Below, in pieces: positions 44,067 to 52,926 of a stretch of 64,000 nucleotides of DNA; the stretch's first letter is position 1; each line of letters opens with the position of its first letter. Under the pieces are notes generated by a model. That model saw only the letters and a list, made by a program, of their open reading frames with translations. It searched no databases and was not told where the DNA came from. A program made the translations under genes and the position numbers. Source of the stretch: Spirosoma oryzae (GTDB lineage: Bacteria > Bacteroidota > Bacteroidia > Cytophagales > Spirosomataceae); assembly GCF_003002825.1 (NCBI RefSeq), contig NZ_PVTE01000003.1, forward strand, positions 124,001 through 188,000, read 5' to 3'.

Positions 44067-44657
44067 ATGCTTATCGTCACTACCGTCCAGTCCGAAGCCG
44101 ACGTGCAGGGCATTCTGACGCTGCAACAGGCTAACCTGCGCCAGAACGTACCGGTAGCCGTTCAGGCCGATCAGGGTTTTGTAACGGTCGAACACGACCC
44201 TGCTGTGTTGCTGCGGATGAATCAGGCGGCACCGAGCGTCATTGCCAAAGACGGCGACACCGTCGTCGGCTACTGCCTGACCATGCTGCCCAGCTTCGCG
44301 ACCGACGTCCCCGAATTGAAACCCCTGTTCGACTCTATCGGCGAGTTGACGTATCGGGGGCAACCCGTTCATCACTACCCGTATTACGTCATGGGGCAGG
44401 TATGCGTCGGGGCGGGGTATCGGGGGCAGCAGTTGTTCGACCGGATGTATCAGCAGCAACGCGCCGTCTACGGCGACCGCTACCGGCTGCTCATCACCGA
44501 CATTTCCAGCCGCAACACGCGCTCGCTGCGCGCACACGCCCGCGTTGGTTTCGAGCCGATCCACCGCTTTTACGACCCTGTCCTCGGTGAAGACTGGATC
44601 GTTGTTGTCTGGGACTGGCGGGCGGGTTCTCCATCAGAAACGTACCGCCCTGATTAG
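44067..44657 (+). CDS. GNAT-family N-acetyltransferase
   Basis: 196 residues. The acetyl-CoA binding region reads VMGQVCVGAGYRGQQLFDRM, with the Q/R-x-x-G-x-G/A-like loop VGAGYRGQ, and ends in RAHARVGFEPIHRFYD. The substrate is not evident. ATG 44067 lies 2 bases after the epimerase stop, so co-transcription is likely and the pair may serve peptide or amino-acid recycling. Confidence 0.85.
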   Translation: MLIVTTVQSEADVQGILTLQQANLRQNVPVAVQADQGFVTVEHDPAVLLRMNQAAPSVIAKDGDTVVGYCLTMLPSFATDVPELKPLFDSIGELTYRGQPVHHYPYYVMGQVCVGAGYRGQQLFDRMYQQQRAVYGDRYRLLITDISSRNTRSLRAHARVGFEPIHRFYDPVLGEDWIVVVWDWRAGSPSETYRPD

Positions 44658-44752
44658 CTGGATTATAGTAGATCGATGTGACGGAAGGGGTATGTGTAGG
44701 TACGTTTCGGCCGCGTTTTGCGTACCTTCGCTGGTGATTTCCCCGCGTACGC

Positions 44753-45493
44753 ATGAAGGTTGGCTTATTTATCCCCTGTTATATCGATCAGTTCTACCCG
44801 CAGGTAGGCATTGCAACGCTACGGCTGTTGCAACGGCTGAACGTGGACGTTACCTTTCCGATGGAGCAGACCTGTTGTGGGCAACCGATGGCCAATTCCG
44901 GTTTCGAGAAACTGGCTACGGGTTGTGACCGCAATTTTGTCCGTAACTTCGCCGACTGCGACGCTGTCGTTGGCCCATCGGGTAGTTGCGTGCTGCACCT
45001 GAAAGAGCACCTGCACGACGAGCAGCATCCCGCCGAAGCAGCTCACCTGCGCGACAACGTCTACGAACTCTGTGAATTTCTGACCGACGTGCTAAAGGTC
45101 GAGCAACTGCCACCGGTCCGGTTTCCGCACCGCGTCGGGCTGCACACGAGCTGCCACGGACAGCGCGGGCTGGGCCTGTCATCAGCTTCGGAGCTGATGA
45201 AACCGAAGTTTTCCAAACCCGAGCGGCTGCTCAACATGGTCGACGGGCTGGAACTGATTCCTCTCTCCCACCCCGACGAATGCTGCGGCTTTGGCGGTAC
45301 GTTCTGCGTATTCGAGGAAGCGCTGTCGGCCAAGATGGGGAAAGACCGCGTCGCCGACCACGTCCGCCACGGTGCCGAAGTCATCACGGGTGGCGACATG
45401 TCGTGCCTGATGCAACTGGAAGGGACCCTGCGCCGGCAGAAAAGCCCGGTCCGGGTCATGCACATCGCCGAAATATTGACAGCAGACGCGTAG
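44753..45493 (+). CDS. lutA: L-lactate utilisation protein LutA (Fe-S, CCG domains)
   Basis: 246 residues with two CCG-type cysteine-rich domains that bind an iron-sulfur cluster or heterodisulfide-like site: TCCGQPMANSG near 41-51 and DECCGFGGTFCV near 175-187, plus TSCHGQRG. LutA is one of three proteins needed to oxidise L-lactate. lutB follows after 149 bases that contain the palindromic repeat copy 3, so the operon is interrupted by an inserted element but keeps order. Confidence 0.92.
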   Translation: MKVGLFIPCYIDQFYPQVGIATLRLLQRLNVDVTFPMEQTCCGQPMANSGFEKLATGCDRNFVRNFADCDAVVGPSGSCVLHLKEHLHDEQHPAEAAHLRDNVYELCEFLTDVLKVEQLPPVRFPHRVGLHTSCHGQRGLGLSSASELMKPKFSKPERLLNMVDGLELIPLSHPDECCGFGGTFCVFEEALSAKMGKDRVADHVRHGAEVITGGDMSCLMQLEGTLRRQKSPVRVMHIAEILTADA

Positions 45494-45524
45494 TTGAACG
45501 ACGCGTAAAAAGCTATCTGAAGTT

Positions 45525-45590
45525 ACCCCCAACCCCCTAAAAGGGGCTTAAACTGCAAACCAACAGAGCCCCCTTTAGGGGGTTGGGGGT
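45525..45590. repeat. Palindromic C/G-rich intergenic repeat, copy 3 (variant)
   Basis: Arms ACCCCCAACCCCCTAAAAGG and the complement AGGGGGTTGGGGGT around a short loop, between lutA and lutB. It has the same build as the elements at 11323-11388 and 13003-13072 (C-rich arms, inward AGGGG) but different arm sequence. Probably a related REP-like family. Confidence 0.75.
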
Positions 45591-45642
45591 GTTCGACCTC
45601 AGTACCAATTGAGTTTCGGACAATTTATAAACCAACCTCGTT

Positions 45643-47028
45643 ATGGAAACGCCCGTACGAACCACCCACCACGCCGAAGCCGCTGCCGCCTTCCTGCGCG
45701 ACGAAGAAAACGTCGACTGGCATAACGAAACGCTCTGGTTTGTCCGCAGCAAGCGCGACAAGGCTGCGGCTGCCCTGCCCGAGTGGGAAGACCTGCGTGA
45801 ACAGGCGTCGCGGATCAAAAACCACACCCTGTCGCGGCTGGACGAGTACCTGCTCGACCTGGAGAAGAACGCGCAGCAAAACGGCATCACGGTACACTGG
45901 GCCGCCGACGCCGACGAACATAACCGCATCATTCTCGACATCATGCGGCAGCACAACGCCACGCAGGTTGTCAAGAGCAAGTCGATGCTGACCGAGGAGT
46001 GCCACCTCAACCCGTACCTAATCAAACACGGTATCGACGTGGTCGACACGGACTTGGGCGAACGCATCGTGCAGCTGCGCAACGAGCCACCCAGCCACAT
46101 CGTGCTGCCGGCCATTCACCTGAAAAAGCAGCACATCGGCGATCTGTTTCATCAGCACCTCGGCACCGACGCCGGGGCTACCGATCCGCAGTACCTGACC
46201 GAAGCCGCCCGCCTACACCTCCGGCAGAAGTTCCTGCTGGCCGACGTAGCGATCACGGGCGTCAACTTCGCCGTGGCCGAAACGGGGGGCTTTGTCGTCT
46301 GTACCAACGAAGGCAACGCCGACCTGGGCGCGCACCTGGCGAAGGTCCACATCGCCTGCATGGGCATCGAGAAAGTGATTCCGAAGGGCGAGCACCTGGG
46401 CGTGTTCCTGCGGCTGCTGGCCCGCTCCGCTACTGGTCAGGCCACCACGACCTATTCCAGCCATTTCCGCCGGCCCGCCCCCGGTCAGACGATGCACCTC
46501 GTGCTGGTCGACAATGGCCGGACGCGGCAGCTGGCCAGTCCAGACTTCCGCAACTCGCTCAAGTGCATTCGCTGTGGTGCCTGCATGAATACCTGCCCGG
46601 TGTACCGGCGTAGCGGGGGCCACAGCTACCATACCGCCATCGCGGGACCGATCGGCTCCATTTTGGCTCCCAACATCGACATGAAACAGTATGCCGATCT
46701 GCCCTTTGCCTCGACGCTTTGCGGATCGTGTACGAACGTTTGCCCCGTCAAAATCGACATTCACCAGCAGTTGTATAAGTGGCGGCAGGTGCTGGGCGAA
46801 GCGGGGGCCGTTGAACCCGCCAAGAAAGTGGGCATGACGGGCATGGACTTCCTGTTCAGCCGGCCGGGGCTGTACCGCTTTGCGGGTCGCGCCGGTCGCC
46901 AACTGATGAAATTCTTTCCCGCCCTGGCCAACAACGGCTCTTTGAACCCCTGGGCCATCCACCGCGACATGCCCAAGCCCCCCGCCCAGAGCTTCCGCGA
47001 CTGGTACGCCGAGCAGGAGAAAAAGTAG
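45643..47028 (+). CDS. lutB: L-lactate utilisation protein LutB (Fe-S oxidoreductase)
   Basis: 461 residues. N-terminal LUD domain (about 65-290, with HIACMGIEKVIP), then two 4Fe-4S motifs: KCIRCGACMNTCPVYRR beginning at Cys308 and CGSCTNVCPVKID beginning at Cys360. A C-terminal segment follows and ends RDWYAEQEKK. It acts with LutA and LutC in lactate oxidation to pyruvate, with electrons probably passed to the quinone pool. Length is normal. Confidence 0.95.
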   Translation: METPVRTTHHAEAAAAFLRDEENVDWHNETLWFVRSKRDKAAAALPEWEDLREQASRIKNHTLSRLDEYLLDLEKNAQQNGITVHWAADADEHNRIILDIMRQHNATQVVKSKSMLTEECHLNPYLIKHGIDVVDTDLGERIVQLRNEPPSHIVLPAIHLKKQHIGDLFHQHLGTDAGATDPQYLTEAARLHLRQKFLLADVAITGVNFAVAETGGFVVCTNEGNADLGAHLAKVHIACMGIEKVIPKGEHLGVFLRLLARSATGQATTTYSSHFRRPAPGQTMHLVLVDNGRTRQLASPDFRNSLKCIRCGACMNTCPVYRRSGGHSYHTAIAGPIGSILAPNIDMKQYADLPFASTLCGSCTNVCPVKIDIHQQLYKWRQVLGEAGAVEPAKKVGMTGMDFLFSRPGLYRFAGRAGRQLMKFFPALANNGSLNPWAIHRDMPKPPAQSFRDWYAEQEKK

Positions 47029-47029
47029 G

Positions 47030-47149
47030 TTTTCGGTATACGGTTTTCGGTTTACTGTATACCGTCGCTCAAGTCGATCTTGGTCAAAGGCAGCCGTACG
47101 ACATACCACCGAAAACCGAATACTGAAAACCGTAAACCGTACACCGAAC
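47030..47149. repeat. Inverted repeat between lutB and lutC
   Basis: TTTTCGGTATACGGTTTTCG at the left and CCGAAAACCGAATACTGAAA with CGTAAACCGTACACCG at the right form imperfect inverted arms. The sequence family also lies at 5174-5214. It separates lutB and lutC by 123 bases without coding content. Confidence 0.7.
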
Positions 47150-47151
47150 CC

Positions 47152-47730
47152 ATGTCCCGCGATCGTATTCTTTCTGCCATTCGGCAAGGCAAACCTGACC
47201 TGCAACCCCTCCCCGATGTCATCGGCTTCCCGTCGCACATCGCCGATACCGATCTGGCGGATAGCTTTTTGACCATGGTTCGGACCAATGGCGGTCTCGG
47301 CGTTCGCGCCAATTCGCTGGACGAGGTACGAGCACAAATCGCATCGGAATACGACCTGACGCTGCCAACGCTCAGCCACGTCGACGGGCTCGACCTGAAC
47401 AACTTCACCCCGACGGAGAATCTGCGCCTGCTGGACGACCTGAATCTGGTGGTACTGGAAGGGAGCGTTGCCGTAGCGGAGAATGCGGCCATCTGGTTCG
47501 ACGAAACGGCGCTGGGCATTCGGGCGCTGCCGTTTATTACGCTCAACGTCGTCGCCATTGTATCCACCCGAAACCTCGTCGGCACAATGCACGAGGTGTA
47601 CAAACGCGTCGACCTGAACACGAGTTTCGGCACCTTCATCGCCGGCCCGTCAAAAACCGCCGACATCGAGCAATCGCTGGTCATCGGTGCCCACGGCTCC
47701 AAAACCATGACCGTCTTCCTGCTGCCGTAG
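47152..47730 (+). CDS. lutC: L-lactate utilisation protein LutC (LUD domain)
   Basis: 192 residues with the LUD fold: MSRDRILSAIRQGKPDL start, LRLLDDLNLVVLEGSVAVAE and the C-terminal SFGTFIAGPSKTADIEQSLV, which is typical of LutC/YkgG. ATG 47152 is chosen because upstream codons fall in the repeat. It completes lutABC. A gap of 121 bases follows before the convergent lipoprotein gene. Confidence 0.93.
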   Translation: MSRDRILSAIRQGKPDLQPLPDVIGFPSHIADTDLADSFLTMVRTNGGLGVRANSLDEVRAQIASEYDLTLPTLSHVDGLDLNNFTPTENLRLLDDLNLVVLEGSVAVAENAAIWFDETALGIRALPFITLNVVAIVSTRNLVGTMHEVYKRVDLNTSFGTFIAGPSKTADIEQSLVIGAHGSKTMTVFLLP

Positions 47731-47851
47731 ATTGGTAATAGGTGGCAGGAACAGTATTGTGTCCGTTACGATGCAACTCGTCAGACCATTAAGCTGCTGG
47801 AAGCGCTTCTGAGCCGTAAGCTGGTAACTTGAGCGTAATCCTTTAAAAAAA

Positions 47852-48433
47852 TTACCGGATAGAAACGTTGTCCAAACCACCCCGGTCCGGTCCAGATCTA
47901 TATTCACCTCGTATTCTAAAGCCCCTCAGATTTTGTAAAACAAGCTGTATGTCTTCTTTCGTAGCTTTCAACAGTCCTTTTTCCCATCCTGCGCGTTCAT
48001 CTATAGCAATTGAATAGCCTGTCCAGGTAGTATCTGGGTTATAAGCAGTGTCAAACGTTATGGTTGTAATACTGTCCGTCAAGATGATATCGGCGGCATC
48101 GAATTGAGCGTCCGTTGCGGATTGTTCAAGGTCAAAACGGAGCGTTTTGCCATATCCATGCTGCACTTCATGGATAAACCGCTCTGGCGCAACGAAGTAC
48201 CATGTTCGTGGTGAATTATCATTCCCGTAAATATAGCCACCAGGATATCCACCAGTACGGCTATACCCTCCTACAGCCTCTTTACTAACATACCAGCCCT
48301 GACTGTCCGTGTCAAAGCTATCAATAACTGGTGTTGCTAGTTTAGATATACTGATCTGATTACAACCGCTAATCGTAATCAATGAGAGTAAAACAACTTT
48401 AGAGCAGCCGTTCACATTTTCGAATAGCCCCAC
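47852..48433 (-). CDS. Laminin-B-like lipoprotein at the end of the EPS cluster
   Basis: 193 residues, GTG start overlapping the previous stop (TAGTG). Probable lipoprotein: LLSLITISGC with Cys near 24. The rest resembles the laminin B (domain IV) fold: DSFDTDSQGWYV, GGYPGGYIYGND, LRFDLEQSATDAQ and the end RGEYRSGPDRGGLDNVSI. Such domains bind sugars or proteins. Since it is translationally coupled to a WcaI-like glycosyltransferase, a role at the cell surface for holding polysaccharide is possible, but this is inference. Confidence 0.65.
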   Translation of the reverse strand: MGLFENVNGCSKVVLLSLITISGCNQISISKLATPVIDSFDTDSQGWYVSKEAVGGYSRTGGYPGGYIYGNDNSPRTWYFVAPERFIHEVQHGYGKTLRFDLEQSATDAQFDAADIILTDSITTITFDTAYNPDTTWTGYSIAIDERAGWEKGLLKATKEDIQLVLQNLRGFRIRGEYRSGPDRGGLDNVSIR

Positions 48434-49728
48434 TATCTTACAGGTTGCGTCTCTCCGAAACTAACGCTACTGCTCTGTTGCGAAGATGGTAATGAATTAC
48501 GTCGATCGACATCTTTAAGTTTTTGCCAGAATTCGCTCAACGTTTGTTCCTTGTTCAGATAGCGTTCGGCATAACGCCTGGCATTTACTCGATAGCTGGA
48601 CAAATCCGTAATCAGTGCCTTGTTAATTGCCTTTTCCAACGCTTCTGCGGATTCCGGCTCGATCAAAACGCCCATTTGATGTTCGCTCACCGTATCGTAT
48701 AAGGTGGTACCCGGTACAGCCGAAACCAGCGAAAAGCCCCCAGCGGCTACTATTCCCGTGAGTTTTGATGGTAAGACCAAGTCAGAGGCCGACTTCTTCT
48801 GTAAAACCAGGTGAATATCTGCTGTAGCCAGTAGCGCAGCTAGCTTTTTGTAAGGCTGCAACGGGTAGAACAGTACGTTTGGTAAACCGTACTCCTGCAC
48901 AAGCGCTTCAAGCTTACATTTCCCCCCACCTGATCCAAAAATCAAAAATTTTACCGCTGGTCGCGCAACGAATGACTTTGCCGCTTCTACAATGATTTCG
49001 AGGCCTTGCTTTTCACCCAGGCTACCCGAATATAGCACGACTTTATCCGATGGCAGTAAGCCCAGTTCGCTGCGCAACGATTGTGACCCAGGAACTGGTT
49101 TCACGTATTCCCCGTCAACCCAATTCGGAAACAAAGCACACTCTGATTGAAGAACGTTTTTCTGCGCAACTTTCCGAACCATACCTTCACTGATCGTAGA
49201 AACCACGGTGCATCGCTTTAGGATATACGCTTCTACATTGAACATGATGTTCAGAAACCGTTTGTTCTTAATCATACCCAACTCTTTAGCCATATCGATC
49301 TGCAGGTCCTGAATATGGCACCAGAGTGGAATGGTACGCAACTTGCAATACAGTAGCGGAATCAGCCCCAGATGGAACGGTGGCGATACACAGATAACAA
49401 CGTCATATCGCTTCCCAAAGAAGATCGGCAACCAATAAATTAGGCTACTGACGACGAAGGAAAATTCATGCAGGATACGCTTAGCTGAAGTTACCTTGGC
49501 AGGTACATAAAACGGGCAACGATGCACACGTACGCCTTCTAATTTCTCTGTATACCACCATTTACCTTTGTGAGACGGATGAACAGCCCACTCCGGGTAA
49601 TAAGGCATTGTGGTTATTACATCAACTACTTCACCTTGCTGAGCCAGCCAACTACCCATTTCACCCGTGTATTTGCCAATACCCGTTAATTCCGGCGCGT
49701 AATTAATACCGTAAATTAGTATCTTCAT
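48433..49728 (-). CDS. WcaI-type glycosyltransferase (GT4)
   Basis: 431 residues. N terminus MKILIYGINYAPELTGIGKY is the WcaI-type opening, with ITTMPYYPEW next, and C-terminal nucleotide-sugar site containing FGSGGGKCKLEALV and VLPSKLTGIVAAGG. A predicted retaining glycosyltransferase that adds a sugar to a lipid-linked repeat unit. It is near the end of the leftward EPS cluster, 62 bases from the GT2 gene, and its base composition is closer to the GC-rich neighbours than that of the genes upstream. Confidence 0.88.
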   Translation of the reverse strand: MKILIYGINYAPELTGIGKYTGEMGSWLAQQGEVVDVITTMPYYPEWAVHPSHKGKWWYTEKLEGVRVHRCPFYVPAKVTSAKRILHEFSFVVSSLIYWLPIFFGKRYDVVICVSPPFHLGLIPLLYCKLRTIPLWCHIQDLQIDMAKELGMIKNKRFLNIMFNVEAYILKRCTVVSTISEGMVRKVAQKNVLQSECALFPNWVDGEYVKPVPGSQSLRSELGLLPSDKVVLYSGSLGEKQGLEIIVEAAKSFVARPAVKFLIFGSGGGKCKLEALVQEYGLPNVLFYPLQPYKKLAALLATADIHLVLQKKSASDLVLPSKLTGIVAAGGFSLVSAVPGTTLYDTVSEHQMGVLIEPESAEALEKAINKALITDLSSYRVNARRYAERYLNKEQTLSEFWQKLKDVDRRNSLPSSQQSSSVSFGETQPVR

Positions 49729-49790
49729 CTAGTCAATACTATGTGTCCAATCTAGATTTTATACAAGGTGTACTCACCCTTATGACTCCC

Positions 49791-50621
49791 TTATTTTTTG
49801 GAATCAGCGAGCAGCTCTTTTGTCTTTAAAACAATAAAATATTCGTAAATAGCTTGCAACAATGCGTATGTAACACCTGCTGTTCCATCAAGAAATCCGC
49901 GTCGCCAAACTGCCAAGTAGAACCACTTGATCATAGGACGTCCTGGTAACTTATAGAACAATCCCTTTTGATGATAACGACGCTCGCTGAAATCCTTACT
50001 AAATAAAGCTTTACGGAATGAAAACTCTGTCCCCCTATTGAGATCTTGAATACGCATAGATGCCTCCATGTCTGCATAGCCTAGATGACGCTGCCACCAA
50101 TACCGAAAGCCTTTGCTGAACGGGTAATGATCAAGAAACCCTGCTAATCTTGAAACTTTACCGTTAGGAATTGATATTGGATTCACTAAGCGCTCATAGC
50201 GCATTTTATCAGGACGAAATAAACGGAGATAATAAGGCGACATTTGAGCGTGTTTCAGCCAAACACCATTCCACGCGAAATCTCTACGCTGAATCTCATA
50301 AGCAACAACATCAATATTCGTAGAACTAAAAGATAACAACGTCTTCTTCAATTCTGGTGATACGCGTTCATCAGCATCAATGTACAACACCCAATCATAT
50401 TTAAAAGGAATGTTAGCTAGTCCCCAGTTTTGGTGAGCCGACCAATTATCAAAGCAACGATGCGTTACGGTTGCACCAGCGGCTTCAGCAATATCTACCG
50501 TTTTATCATTGCTGATAGAATCAAACACATGAATGTCATCACACCAAGCAACTGATGATAAACAGGCCGGCAAATCTTGCTCTTCATTCTTAGTTAGTAT
50601 GAGTACTGAGATCATAGCCAT
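49791..50621 (-). CDS. GT2-family glycosyltransferase
   Basis: 276 residues from ATG 50621. GT-A fold: VLILTKNEEQDLPACLSSV at the front and the metal-binding DxD-like YIDADERV near 93-100, followed by QRRDFAWNGVWLKHA. The WaaE/KdtX-like subgroup of lipopolysaccharide or EPS transferases has this layout. The frame starts earlier (50663) inside the previous gene; the shorter start is preferred, leaving a 32-base overlap with the acetyltransferase gene. Confidence 0.85.
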   Translation of the reverse strand: MAMISVLILTKNEEQDLPACLSSVAWCDDIHVFDSISNDKTVDIAEAAGATVTHRCFDNWSAHQNWGLANIPFKYDWVLYIDADERVSPELKKTLLSFSSTNIDVVAYEIQRRDFAWNGVWLKHAQMSPYYLRLFRPDKMRYERLVNPISIPNGKVSRLAGFLDHYPFSKGFRYWWQRHLGYADMEASMRIQDLNRGTEFSFRKALFSKDFSERRYHQKGLFYKLPGRPMIKWFYLAVWRRGFLDGTAGVTYALLQAIYEYFIVLKTKELLADSKK

Positions 50622-51174
50622 TTTTGAAAATTCTGGTCTTAACAAATTTTGCGGGATTCCCACCTACGACTGTAAAAGATGCTGTATTTTTAACTACAAC
50701 TGATCTAGCTGCTACAACAGTACATGCACCAATTTCAATTCCTGGTAGTATATAAGCTCCAGTCGCTATCCAACAACAATCATTAATAATAATTGGCTTT
50801 GTAACCATATTGAAACCAGTATCTTCAATATCGTGACTCCCAGTTAACAAGTAAACATCCTTGCCTATACAACATCTATCACCGATTGATATTGATGCAA
50901 GACAATAGGCCCAAGCTCCATCACCTAAAGATGATAAATGACCCATTTTTAGATTCCATGGATAATCTATGTTAGCAAGCGGGCTTATTGTTACTGTATT
51001 GGCTAACTTTGCACCAAAAATTCTTAACAAGAAAATTCTATACGATCTAACCTGTAAAGGCAATAATCTAAAAATAGTTCTATTAATAATTTTCCACAAA
51101 TGGGCTTTTAATTTTACATTAAAAGTAAAAGGGGTAGTTTGTACTGGATCGAAAGTTGTTGATGTACTACTCAT
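50590..51174 (-). CDS. Hexapeptide-repeat acetyltransferase (WcaF-like)
   Basis: 194 residues with left-handed beta-helix repeats: ANTVTISPLANIDYPWNLKM, GAWAYCLASISIGDRCCIGK and GAYILPGIEIGACTVVAARS, ending VVGGNPAKFVKTRIF. Acetylates a sugar of the polymer using acetyl-CoA. It is closely related in build to the next gene upstream, with overlapping coding ends on both sides, so the cluster is translated as a unit. Confidence 0.88.
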   Translation of the reverse strand: MSSTSTTFDPVQTTPFTFNVKLKAHLWKIINRTIFRLLPLQVRSYRIFLLRIFGAKLANTVTISPLANIDYPWNLKMGHLSSLGDGAWAYCLASISIGDRCCIGKDVYLLTGSHDIEDTGFNMVTKPIIINDCCWIATGAYILPGIEIGACTVVAARSVVVKNTASFTVVGGNPAKFVKTRIFKNGYDLSTHTN

Positions 51175-51718
51175 TTATAGATCGATGTTTTAAAAACTTA
51201 GCAGGGTTACCACCTACAACAGTCCAAGGCTCTACATTCTTAAAAACTGCAGATCTAGCACCTACTACAGCGCCCTCACCTATCAATACATTCATCATAA
51301 TGAATGCTTCTGCAGCAACCCAAACGTAATCCTCAATAGTAATTATTCCAGAAATAAATGGCGTATTTAATGAAGAGATTTCGTGAGATGCACTGCACAA
51401 ATAAACTCTCTGAGAAATAGTCACTTTCGAACCTATAACTGTTTTCCCAAAATGTAATTTAACCTGTGGTCCTATGCAAGATACACTACCAAGTACTAGA
51501 TTCCAAGGAGCAGGTATATATGCACTCGCATGCACAATAGATCCAGCACCTATTTCAGCGCCAAAAATTTTTAATAAAGTAATTCTCCAAAAGTTAAAAA
51601 TAGGCATGGTAAAAGGCCTATACAAAAATATATAAATTATAAACCAAAAATATCTGATAAGTTTATCCCTGTATGGAATATTATCGTAATATTCAAAATA
51701 CGTTTTTTCCTCCCTCAT
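51167..51718 (-). CDS. Second hexapeptide-repeat acetyltransferase
   Basis: 183 residues with the same beta-helix fold as its neighbour: GAEIGAGSIVHASAYIPAPW, VSCIGPQVKLHFGKTVIGSK, VWVAAEAFIMMNVLIGEGAV, ending WTVVGGNPAKFLKHRSI. AT-rich coding. It overlaps the following gene by 8 bases. Upstream of its start lies a 1.2-kb stretch without a complete gene, so its promoter is presumably there. Confidence 0.85.
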   Translation of the reverse strand: MREEKTYFEYYDNIPYRDKLIRYFWFIIYIFLYRPFTMPIFNFWRITLLKIFGAEIGAGSIVHASAYIPAPWNLVLGSVSCIGPQVKLHFGKTVIGSKVTISQRVYLCSASHEISSLNTPFISGIITIEDYVWVAAEAFIMMNVLIGEGAVVGARSAVFKNVEPWTVVGGNPAKFLKHRSINE

Positions 51719-51888
51719 AACTTAGAAGCGTTTTAATAAATCATATATAATGTAAACTCAATTTTAATGAAAGTGGATAATCTCATTTTATCCTAATTGT
51801 CAAAAATTTCAAATAAAAGCGAATTTGATTTATATTTCTCAAAGAAAATCATACATCAAACGTACTTGACTTGCAATGAATACATGTT

Positions 51889-52050
51889 TTATTTGAAATT
51901 ATGCTTCTCAAAATTTTTTCTTACGTTATTATTAGCCAATTTCCTACCATTGACTAATAAATCCATCCACTGCTGAATTAATCTATCTGTTATATCCTTC
52001 ATGTTGTCGTAAATCAAATCGTCCCTAAATCTCAAATTTTCACCAAACAT
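51889..52050 (-). pseudogene. Remnant of a C-terminal coding region (probably glycosyltransferase)
   Basis: A minus-strand frame of 53 codons reads MFGENLRFRDDLIYDNMKDI, then TDRLIQQWMDLLVNGRKLAN and ends NFEKHNFK. The helix pattern with MKDITDRLIQQWMDLL resembles the last helices of glycosyltransferases. A stop lies immediately upstream and no N-terminal domain fits, so it is either a 3' remnant or a tiny gene. Family is not certain. Confidence 0.4.
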
Positions 52051-52104
52051 TTACCTGTTCAGACACCAAAATAGGCTTGCATTAAAATAATATTTCAACA
52101 ACAC

Positions 52105-52209
52105 CTACCTAAAATTTTTCTTTTTATGCTTGTAAAACAGTCTCATCACACCGCGTACATTAGATGTACCTGTTATGATTGATATGACATACTTTACAAA
52201 TCCAACATC
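52105..52209 (-). pseudogene. Second coding remnant
   Basis: Open minus-strand stretch with no start codon near its front: DVGFVKYVISIITGTSNVRG followed by VMRLFYKHKKKNFR and a stop. The basic, Tyr/Phe/Lys-rich end resembles the tail of membrane-bound glycosyltransferases. Stops lie upstream in all neighbouring sections, so it is a fragment at best. Confidence 0.3.
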
Positions 52210-52593
52210 TTAATTAAAATGGTTTGCCGTTTTTCATAAATTAAAATAAATGCAGAAATTTAAAAAAATATTCATGAAAGCACTTTTAAATCATATCTTT
52301 AGTTTAAAACTTATGCAATAAAACCAGCTTGTATTATCAACAATAATATATCTTAGCCTAAGAAAATTGCTATAACTTTTTTTCAGTGAATATGCCAAAT
52401 TTTTAGTCATACAATTGCTAAATTAACAATATTTACTAGTGACATTATATTCAACGAGTCTGACTTGTACAGCATAACAAGCAGAGATCCATAAGCTTAC
52501 ACTTTTTAGTAATATCAAAAGCATTAACTATAATACTTTTTTATATTTTTTCACTAAAACTGGCTTGAGCAAATAAAGAACAAATATTACTAC

Positions 52594-52680
52594 TTATTTT
52601 AAATGTTTTCTCAAATCTAAGATACTCTCATCAATTATTCTTGAATCAACAGGATAAAACTTAAAAATAATTTTTATCAA
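52594..52680 (-). pseudogene. Third coding remnant
   Basis: Short minus-strand open stretch reading LIKIIFKFYPVDSRIIDESI and then LDLRKHLK before the stop. It looks like a protein C terminus but is too short to name. The TTG at its front follows a stop codon directly. Confidence 0.25.
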
Positions 52681-52740
52681 TTAATAAAAACTCAAACTAC
52701 AGCACACATATAAAAAACGATTTTTGATACATATTTATAC

Positions 52741-52788
52741 TGTTTTTCATATTACGTATTAATTAATGTATATGTAATATGAAAAACA
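52741..52788. terminator. 15-bp AT-rich inverted repeat
   Basis: TGTTTTTCATATTAC (52741-52755) and its exact complement (52774-52788) with an 18-base loop. It lies 139 bases downstream of the stop of the leftward GT4 gene, in the gene-free stretch, where it could end that transcript. Confidence 0.5.
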
Positions 52789-52926
52789 ATATAAATCCGA
52801 TAATACGCATTCAAAAGTAAAAAACATTACTGTGTCTATTCTTACAAAAAGAGACAGTAGCATTTAAATATTTAAAAACTAAAAAAACGATTTATTTTAG
52901 TGTCGATAAAATGCATTTGTGAATAA

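Larger units (their letters stand above)
51719..52926. other. 1.2-kb AT-rich stretch without an intact gene
   Basis: No complete gene is seen between the acetyltransferase and the GT4 gene. Three short open fragments on the minus strand read like C-terminal pieces of proteins (listed separately), and one strong inverted repeat is at 52741-52788. The stretch is more AT-rich than the flanking genes and probably represents decayed biosynthesis genes plus a promoter for the leftward acetyltransferase genes. Confidence 0.7.

Noticed and set aside
46213-47592. 459-codon minus-strand frame across lutB and lutC
   Set aside because: Antisense to two clear Lut genes and passes through repeat DNA.
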